DNA of 64,000 nucleotides, taken from Patiria miniata. Lineage: Eukaryota > Echinodermata > Asteroidea > Valvatida > Asterinidae. The stretch is taken from positions 1,674,001 to 1,738,000 of the forward strand of contig NW_024037076.1 of assembly GCF_015706575.1 (NCBI RefSeq), read 5' to 3'. Positions within the stretch are counted from its first letter, which is position 1; each line of letters begins with the position of its first letter. This document shows, in pieces, positions 57,052 through 64,000 of this stretch. A program made the translations under genes and the position numbers. The notes under the pieces are model-generated. The model saw nothing but the letters and a program-made list of their open reading frames with translations. It did no database searches and had not been told where the DNA came from.

Positions 57052-60000
57052 ATGCGGCAATCTGCCAACATCAGCCCCATGGCCAAGGCCGCAGAGAAGA
57101 CCGCCGCGATGCTGGGCCGTAAGCAGGCCCAGCCAGGCCGGATGTTTGCACACCAACAGTCCCTGTCTCGTCTGCCCGTCCCTCCACTCCAACAGACGCT
57201 GTATAAGTACCTGCTGGCCGTCCAGCCTATACTGAGCGAGGAGGATTATGAGGCGACAAAGAAGGTGGGTAGAGCAGAGTTGTATCGGCTCAAGTGGTCT
57301 AGTTCCCTGACCCCATTGCCATTTGGACTTCAAAATGGGGTTCGATAACTAGTGGTGAATCGGGCATACATGGCCTGGAATTCTGGTTAATATGCATGAT
57401 GTACGTAGGTCTGAAATCCGCCTGGTCTCGTGAATTCTAAATCACAACAGTAATGTTTGCACGCAACTAGCCTGTTGCAAAATAGCAGTAGGCCAACTGG
57501 TCACGAATGTGCAATTTTGGAGGTAATGATGAGCTTGGAATTTTAATGAATTTGAAAGTATCTCTGGCAAATTTGACAGTAAAGAGAGAAATACTGCTGT
57601 TCAATATTCATAACCTATGCAGTTGAAATGTGGGAAGTGTGGCCTAGCGGTAAGGGTTCGTGGCTCATAATCAGAAGGTCAGGGGTTCGAATCCAGCTGC
57701 CGGCCATACGTTGTGTCCTTGTGCAAGGCACTTAATCCCCACTTGCCTCTCTCCACCCAGGAGTATAAATGTGTACCAGCATTAGCTGGGGAGTAACCTG
57801 CGATGGACTGGCATCCTGTCCAAGGGGAATAGAAATATTCTCAGTCGTTTCATGCCACGGAAACCGGAGATAAACGCCGGCCTGATGGGCCATATAGGCT
57901 CGGGGCAGACTTTTATGCAGTTGAAATGCTTGAAAATGCTTTCATGGAGACACTGGTGATTTTGTGTACTTTTTGTGTTAAGACAAGCTGAGCTTGAGCT
58001 TGAGAATCACTGGTGTCAATGCACAGTTGACCAGCAATTCAAAAATAAACAATCGTGATCATCGCACGCGCGCAGAGGCGATTCGATCAAAGGCTTCAAA
58101 TGGGAGCTAGCTACCGGTGCCCATATCTTTGGGGGGGGGGGGGGGAGAACAGTCTACGACTCAAGTCAATATAATTGGAGACTTTTGAGACGTTGGTGGC
58201 AGCAAACACACTGGTCCTTTTCAATTCGGGCGATTCACAATGCAGTGCGCCACCAAGAGTTTGCCAAGGAGAGTTCATTTTTGGCGAGCTGCGAAGCAGA
58301 TGCGAGCCTATGTAATACCAATTTCCGTCCGTCTGTCCGGGCGTCCGTCCGTCCGTCCGTCTACCCGTTCTGACCATACCACCCTTGTGGGGTGATGTTC
58401 CTTTCAGGACACATCACCCCACTTTTTTCACAATAGAAAAACATCACCCCAGAAGGGAATCTTTAGAAAAAGGGATAATGGGAACACAATGCTTTATTTG
58501 ACAAATTTGATACTTCGATTTTCAGATTGTGACTGAGTTTGGCAAACCAGGCGGCTATGGAGAGTCACTACAGATGGCGCTGATCCAAAGATACCAGAAG
58601 ATGGACAACTGGGTAAATCATCGATAATTGATTATAATTTCACAAATACCAAAAATTGTAGATAAAGTACATTTTGCAGATTTTTTTTTTTTACATTTTT
58701 TTTGTAAAAATTTATACAAAAGAACAATTATTTTTTTCAAAGTTGAACAAAGACATTTCCAGGATTGTGGTTTGAGCCTGTGGCCTCCGGATTGCCGTTC
58801 CGGTGCTCTACCAACTGAGCTATCCAGCCTGATGCTAGCAATTTCCCCAATTTTGCAATGTCTTTGTTCAAGGGGTGCTAGCCAGAAGCAAGGTTTGAAA
58901 TTAGCGGTAGCCGGCTAGCCAAATGCTAGTCAAAACGACGGCGGGCTAGTCAAACTACCCCTTAAGTAGCCCGGCTAGTGAGTCCAAATATTATTGGGAT
59001 ACAGCAAAGATGAAAGGACAGGATGAAATAAATCATTAAATTCAGAAAGAAAACCTCATCAATTTGTGTCTCGTTTTTTCAACTGTTTTAAAAGTTTAAA
59101 TGATTAGATCTGTTTATATTTAAAAACACTGACAAAATTGCTACAGAGTTGAGCCTGAAAATGCGCCATGTTGTATTTGAGCTAAAAAAAAATGCGGGCT
59201 AGTGAAAATGCCCGCGGGCCAGTTAAGAGGCTGTTTCAGTAGCCCGGCTGGCTAGTGAACAAAAAAGTTAAGGTCGAACCCTGCCAGAAGCCATAAACCC
59301 ATGTATGCCATGTAGCCAGGGATCACGCCCAAAGTCACGATGCTAGCAACATCAGCAATGCTGCAAACCTGGGAAATAGTACAAGGAGATCACTCAGAGA
59401 GGATACTGCTCTTAATTACAGACTTGTAGTTTATTTGAAAAAAAGAATGTTTATTTGATTGGTTACAACTTTTTTGGTATAAACTTTGCAAATTACAGCT
59501 TGCAGAGTGGTGGCTACACAAGGCGTATCTTGAGTTCCGTTCGCCCGTGGTGTTGCACGTTAGTCCCGGCGTGGTTTTCCCCCGCGAGGACTTTAGGGGC
59601 GTCGACGCTCAGCTGGAATTCTCGGCCAGGTTCATTGCCGGTGTCTTAGATTTCAAACAGCTGATCGACAGGTAAGAGTCCGACGATTTTAACTGTAACA
59701 TTGATGGTGTAACAATATAGAAATATTACATGGTGTTGAGGGTGGATAGTTGATTTTAGCTGCCCGAGGTGAATATGCATGAGGTATGGTAATATTTCCC
59801 TTGTGATAATGAGATTACTATTAAAAAGTACATGTTCTATTAACCCTTACTCTCTGAGGGTAGTTTACTGCATGTCAGTTGGTTATGCCAATGCCCTCCA
59901 GCTGCAGTTTATTGGCAGATAGTTTGTCTTAACAGTGAAGGCTCCAATTGGCAGGAGTTGGAGGCCCTGGAGGGTGCCTGATACTGACCAGCTGGGGGCA

Positions 60001-63000
60001 CTCACTTTGTTATCAGAGGACTCTCATTGTTCTCTGTGGCATGTATTGGAGTGCCTGTCCAGTTACCCTTGAAATGACATGGCAGATATTGGAGGGCCAT
60101 GCAAAAAACATAGGAGATTTTCTTGAGGCACATATTGGCATGCGTTGGAGGGTCTAGTAGGGTAAGGGTTAAAGGGAGTATAGTTTAACCCTAACTTTCC
60201 CGAAGCTCCCAAATCGTCTTTGCAAAAAAGAAAATTTTGCAGGATTGAGGCTGTATCAAAATTGTGTGGCTGATTTTGGAGGATGCACTGTGTCAAGGTC
60301 TTAGGCTGGACCTTGTGTTGTTTATGCTCAGCCGTGCATAAATGTAGGCCTAGATTATACTTGAAATCCTCCGCACTGCTCCAGGATGTCACTGGCTCAG
60401 CCTCAACATATTGACAGTGATTTTGCAGGATTGAGGCAGTGGTCACCCCACCAAGGACCACATTCAAGAAATAATGGAGGGTTTTGTCAGGATTGAGGCT
60501 GCAGGTACTTTTTACATGGAGGCAGTTGCAGGATTTTGCAGGATTGAGGTTGCATCCTCGCAAAATTGCTTAGGGTTAAACAAACATGTGCACGACTTTG
60601 AAAGATGTATAAATTAACATTCAAAAGCAAAGGGAGAACTCATCAGGGAATTTTGTTTTCATTAGAAGTGCTGGAAACCTTGTCTGTACAACTAGTGTGT
60701 GGTTTCCACATCTCCAGGGGAAAAAAACTTTTTTTTTTTTTTTCAGTTTGAACACAACTATCATTGAGTTAATACTACGTAATTGTGCTGATCGTACTTC
60801 AGTGGCGCACCGTTCCTGAGGCTGTTTAGATTTGTAGAGTGCATGAACTTTGGCTGAACCTTGTCAATTTGTGAAATGGCCATGTTATCGCTAATCGTGT
60901 AGTTTAGGACACCTGTTATGTTTTACAAGTTCTGTTCAAGTCATCAATCAAAACCTTGCCCTCTTTCCACAAAATTAAGCTGGCTGATATTTAACATGGC
61001 ATCCTATAATCCTTGGGAACTATTTACATGATTCCAAGCACAAAAAGTGACTTTTCCTGCTTGTACCTTTGCCAAATGTTTAGGCATTAAAGTCCCAAAA
61101 CATAAAGGTGTGTTTTTGTTCTCTTTTAGGAACAGGGTCCTCAACTACACGATTACCATGTTAACTCTTTCCTCTTCCTTGGGTACAGTTTAATGAATGA
61201 TCAAAATATTTCAATTCTGCGAATAAATCGTAAAGGAAAACTGATCCTCATTTGCTATTTGCCAGGTTTGCAACATTGCTTGTGTTTCTAGTATTGTGAA
61301 TTTGGGCGTGATCCCTGGCTACATGGCATATACAGGTTTATGGCTTCTGCATCCTTGAACAAAGACACTGACGAGATGGGGAACCACAGACATAGGGCTA
61401 GCTAGCTCAGTTGGTAGAGCACCGAAATTGTAATCTGGAGGTCGCAGGTTCAAATGCCACTCTAGTCAATTTCTTTGTTTAAAATTAAAACTTTTCAATA
61501 ATCGAAACAATTTAAAAAAAATTATCCCACAGTAACTCGTTACCAGATGATTACATGGGCGGTCAGCCGCTCTGTATGTATCGGTACCATAAGATTCTGT
61601 CGTCTTGCCGGGTACCGGGCGTCAAGAAGGATTCCGTTGTCAGCTTCCCACCCAACGAACCCGACGCACCCAGGCACACCGTCATTGGGCACAACAATCA
61701 CGTGAGTATGCGTAGACTGTATCCCACCCCCCCCCCCCACCCAAAGATATATGGACCAGTAACGAGCTCTCATTAAAAGCCTTTTCTTGAATCGCCTCTG
61801 CGCGCGCATCACGATTTATTTTTGAATCGCTGTTCAACTTTTGTGCATGGACGCCGGTAATTGAACTCACGATTATCAAGAAACTCACGCTTGTCTTACC
61901 ACGAAAAAAGTTCACAACATCACCAGTTTCTCCATGACAGCAACTTTCAAGCATTTCAACTGCATAGCTTGTAAACATTGAACAGCAATATTTCTCTCTT
62001 CATGATATTTGCCAGAGAGACTTCAAATTCAGCAAAAATCAAAGCTCATTACCTCCAAAATTTGCACATTCGTGGCCAGGCCTATTGCCATTTTGCAACA
62101 GGCTGGTTGTGTGCAGACATTACCGTTGTGATTTAGAATTCACTAGGCGAGGCGGGTTTCAGACCAACGCACCTCATGCATATAGTTAACATACATTACC
62201 CGGAAGGCCGGAATTCCGGGCAATGTATGCCAGATTCACCGCTAGTTACCGGACCCCAGTTTTGAAGTCCAAAGGACAATGGAGTCAGGGAACCGGACTA
62301 GTGAGTATGCATAGACCTCATGCGCAGACAGTAGAGGGGGCTATCTGACCACTTTCAAGACCCCCAGTGAGAGGGTAACGCTGGTGCACGTACTGGTTCG
62401 TGGTCGAGTGGCATGAAGTACGCACGACTGATTATATTCTGAATGTGCACAATACTCATAGTGTCTTTGTGTGAGCATTGGGGCCATCTACAATGTGTTA
62501 GAATGTCTCTCCCAGTGGTCTCTCCGACTCTCCATCTGTTACCGTTGAGGGGGTACTTGTGCGCGGAGTCCTTTTAGTGGAGCTATTGCTTCTGCAATGA
62601 GCCTGCTCCGTGTACAAGTACCCCTTCAACAGCCAGAAAAGGAGAGTTGGGGGAGACCTAGACTGGTTCCCGGTCCATCCATTGCAAATTCCGAGTGATC
62701 TGTAGCTATGTGGGGCAGGGATTAGTCTGGGAGACCATTGAAAAGAGACATTTGAACTCATTCGCACGCCGACGACTCCTGACATTCACGCAAAGAAGCT
62801 GTGGCTTAGCTTTGATACATTCAGGAAGTCGTGCGTACTTCGTGTGCAAACCAGTGCAATGTGCACCGGTACGCAGAGTGTCCCCTTCTCAGAGCACTCA
62901 AAAGTGGTAGAAAAAGCGCCCTCTTTTGTTGGTGCACGGAGCCCACATGCTCAGAGCTGCACCATTGAGGGCAGTGCATTTGTTTACTTAGCTTCTTTTC

Positions 63001-64000
63001 TTTTTCTAACAGCTCTTCTCATTGGTTGTTTACGACTCACAAGGCAAGCCTCTGCCAATCAGTGAGATCCACTCAAAGCTCAAGGAGATTGTTGCTGCGT
63101 CGCCATTCCCTGCCGAACCGGTTAATATTCTGACGTCGGAACACCGCAACACGTGGGGCAAGATATTCAAGAAGATGTCCAAGGGTAAGAAAGCAACTTG
63201 TCGATTGATCAAAGTAAACCCAACTTGGTAACAATTGAAGAACAAGATTTTGATTTGGCATTGGAAAAAAAACAGGTGACCAGTCAAAAGGTGAAAATGT
63301 ACACAGGGTGTATAAAGAAAACGTTTCAGTATTTTTAAAACAAAAGATGCTCAGTATTCTATGACTGAAGAGATGCAAAGAAGATATTTATGATAGTTGT
63401 ATTATTACGATTCATTTATATTCACCTGCATGATGCTCTATTTGATTACAGAGTACGACATCTTCAAGTTGGTCTCTGTGTCAAAAGTAGTTTTGACTAG
63501 CTTGATTTGATTCTCTCGGTCGCGAATTCTTCAATTCTGACTTCTTTTAATTCACTACTCAAAGACTTTCATAAAAAGAGTGCTTTTGAGAAATTGGTTC
63601 TCATTTCTTGATTAATCTGATTAATCTGTAAGATTTTCCCATTTTGATATTAATAGTGCCGCTTCAGAATTTGGAGTAAACACAGTTATGATGTCAAAAC
63701 ATGTTTTGTGCAGCAAATTCACAAAAAAATTGATTGTTTCTCTATTGAGGCAAATTTTGCTCTGAATATTTTTGTGAAACCACGCTTGCTGTAAATTTGC
63801 AGGCATGAACCGGTCTTTCATTTTTATTTGCTGTTGGTTTTTGTCGCTCTTAGACAAAGTCAACAGAGCTTCCTTTGAAGAGATCAAGAGAAGTATCTTC
63901 ATGGTGTGTTTGGACAAATCCGTCTACTCGGAGCTGGACGGGCAGATGCAAGTAGAGAGCTTTGCCAATTACTGTGCCAAGATGGCTCTGTATGGCGGGG
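57052..64000 (+). CDS. CRAT: Carnitine O-acetyltransferase, copy 2 (cut by window end)
   Basis: Exons 57052-57264, 58526-58612, 59499-59671, 61533-61701, 63013-63184 and 63854-beyond 64000 match the first six exons of copy 1 in length, phase and sequence. Differences in the protein are few: KPIL to QPIL, RSQK to RYQK, LSEWW to LAEWW, PVDYMGG to PDDYMGG, MDQFH to MYRYH, HIVIG to HTVIG and ELEGQMH to ELDGQMQ. Intron 1 begins with GT (aaggtgggt) where copy 1 has GC. The catalytic-His exon and C-terminus lie outside the window, so whether this copy is intact cannot be judged. An acceptor directly precedes the ATG, as in copy 1. Confidence 0.92.
57295..58150 (+). mobile_element. Inverted copy of 61,735-62,290 in CRAT copy 2 intron 1
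   Basis: Shared words, in opposite orientation, include tctaaatcacaac, gcctgttgcaaaat, cacgaatgtgca, ttttggaggtaatga, ctatgcagttgaaatgcttg and gcgcgcagaggcgattcgat. It ends in the poly-G at 58,131-58,144 (poly-C in the partner). The SINE at 57,631-57,913 interrupts this copy. Confidence 0.7.
57631..57913 (+). mobile_element. tRNA-Met-like SINE with 15-bp target duplication
   Basis: The duplication tatgcagttgaaatg is at 57,616-57,630 and 57,914-57,928. The head gtggcctagcggtaaggg (A box), a loop ctcataa with a Met-like CAT anticodon, and the B box gggttcgaatcc are followed by the core gtgcaaggcacttaa...ctccacccaggagtataaatg and tail gatggactggcatcctgtcc. The long duplication shows LINE-type target-primed insertion. 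Copy 1 lacks this insertion. Confidence 0.9.
58320..58366 (+). repeat. (GTCC)n-like microsatellite
   Basis: About nine units of gtccgtc type lie in CRAT copy 2 intron 1. Confidence 0.8.
58766..58836 (-). mobile_element. tRNA-like SINE head, minus strand
   Basis: The minus strand reads ggctggatagctcagttggt then agagcaccgg, an anticodon arm and a degenerate B box. Its body continues at 58,837-58,889 and, after a nested insertion, 59,283-59,370. The family is that of 44,180 and 61,265. Confidence 0.65.
58890..59282. mobile_element. 393-bp element with 9-bp target duplication, nested in a SINE
   Basis: The duplication gccagaagc lies at 58,881-58,889 and 59,283-59,291. The ends aaggtttgaaatt and (complement) agggttcgacctt form short inverted repeats. 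The interior has several gctagccggct/agcccggctagt words. The target is the body of a tRNA-like SINE whose uninterrupted form is at 44,180 and 61,265. Confidence 0.75.
59844..60168. mobile_element. 325-bp TTAA insertion specific to copy 2
   Basis: TTAA at 59,840-59,843 and 60,169-60,172 flank cccttactctctgagggt...ggtctagtagggtaaggg (terminal inverted repeat cccttac). Copy 1 has one TTAA at 42,054-42,057 in the same context (ttcta before, agggag after). Filled and empty site are both visible. Confidence 0.85.
60189..60575 (+). mobile_element. TTAA-flanked element, family 1, CRAT copy 2 intron 3
   Basis: TTAA at 60,185-60,188 and 60,576-60,579 flank ccctaactttcccgaagc...ttgcttaggg. It is the counterpart of 42,074-42,478. 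Confidence 0.75.
61265..61471 (+). mobile_element. tRNA-like SINE unit with 5' body, copy 2
   Basis: This is the counterpart of 44,180-44,396. The head is ctagctagctcagttggtag, with the B box aggttcaaatgcc. The anticodon arm differs from the copy 1 element. It is not a functional tRNA. Confidence 0.6.
61815..62950. mobile_element. Copy 2-specific material in CRAT intron 4
   Basis: Intron 4 is 173 bp in copy 1 but 1,311 bp here. Bases up to about 62,290 are the inverted partner of 57,295-58,130. The rest (about 62,330-62,945) has its own inverted repeats: catgaagtacgcacgac (62,410) against gtcgtgcgtacttc (62,830), and ctctccatctgttaccgttg...gtacttgtgcgcgg against caagtaccccttcaacagcc (about 62,530-62,640). 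A relative of the last part is at 10,340-10,420. Confidence 0.6.

Larger units (their letters stand above)
54366..64000 (+). repeat. Tandem duplication unit, copy 2 (partial)
   Basis: This is homologous to 38,848-45,870 of copy 1. Copy-specific insertions are 54,595-55,535, 55,555-55,637, 55,971-56,530, 57,631-57,913, 58,890-59,282, 59,844-60,168 and about 61,815-62,950. The unit continues beyond the window. Confidence 0.85.

Overview
The window is eukaryotic nuclear DNA from an animal: genes have many short exons, phase-consistent GT-AG introns, introns full of transposons and minisatellites, and conserved metazoan proteins. An invertebrate deuterostome is the best guess, possibly amphioxus (Branchiostoma): gene structure and product similarity fit, and hairpin/MITE-type elements, tRNA-derived SINEs and death-domain/NLR fragments abound. 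The species call is inference only.

Three gene families can be assembled exon by exon. (1) A minus-strand far-upstream-element-binding protein (FUBP family; four KH domains and a Tyr-rich C-terminus) has 19 coding exons from 28,852 down to 9,775 and would be 667 aa. (2) A minus-strand PP2A phosphatase activator (PTPA) has 8 exons from 37,914 down to 30,488 and would be 318 aa. (3) A plus-strand carnitine O-acetyltransferase (CRAT) has 13 exons at 39,933-51,780. A second CRAT copy starts at 57,052 and runs off the window end in its sixth exon. As remembered, CRAT, PTPA and FUBP3 also sit together on human 9q34, so this looks like retained ancestral linkage. The left edge (2,415-2,948) holds remnants of an NLR/death-domain gene.

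Layout: 1-1,220 nested inverted repeats; 1,221-2,400 no gene; 2,415-2,948 NACHT-like fragment and death-domain exon; 2,949-6,770 repeats and no gene; 6,772-9,741 possible spliced 3' UTR of FUBP; 9,775-28,852 FUBP; 28,853-29,040 its promoter with a perfect CRE and octamer; 29,041-30,487 spacer; 30,488-37,914 PTPA; 37,915-39,932 head-to-head spacer toward CRAT; 39,933-51,780 CRAT copy 1; 51,781-54,365 inter-copy spacer with a 485-bp TTAA-flanked hairpin; 54,366-64,000 CRAT copy 2 with its duplicated upstream region.

The CRAT duplication unit is about 15.5 kb and recent. The two copies therefore act as natural filled/empty site pairs, which define several mobile elements to the base: TTAA-duplicating elements, perfect hairpin elements of 83 and 92 bp with 9-bp target duplications, a TA-duplicating element nested exactly inside one of those hairpins, and SINEs with 14-15 bp duplications. 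CRAT copy 1 carries a one-base frame break in its last exon and a GC-AG intron where copy 2 has GT-AG. Minisatellites sharing a GACTTGTGA-like core recur in introns of all three genes.
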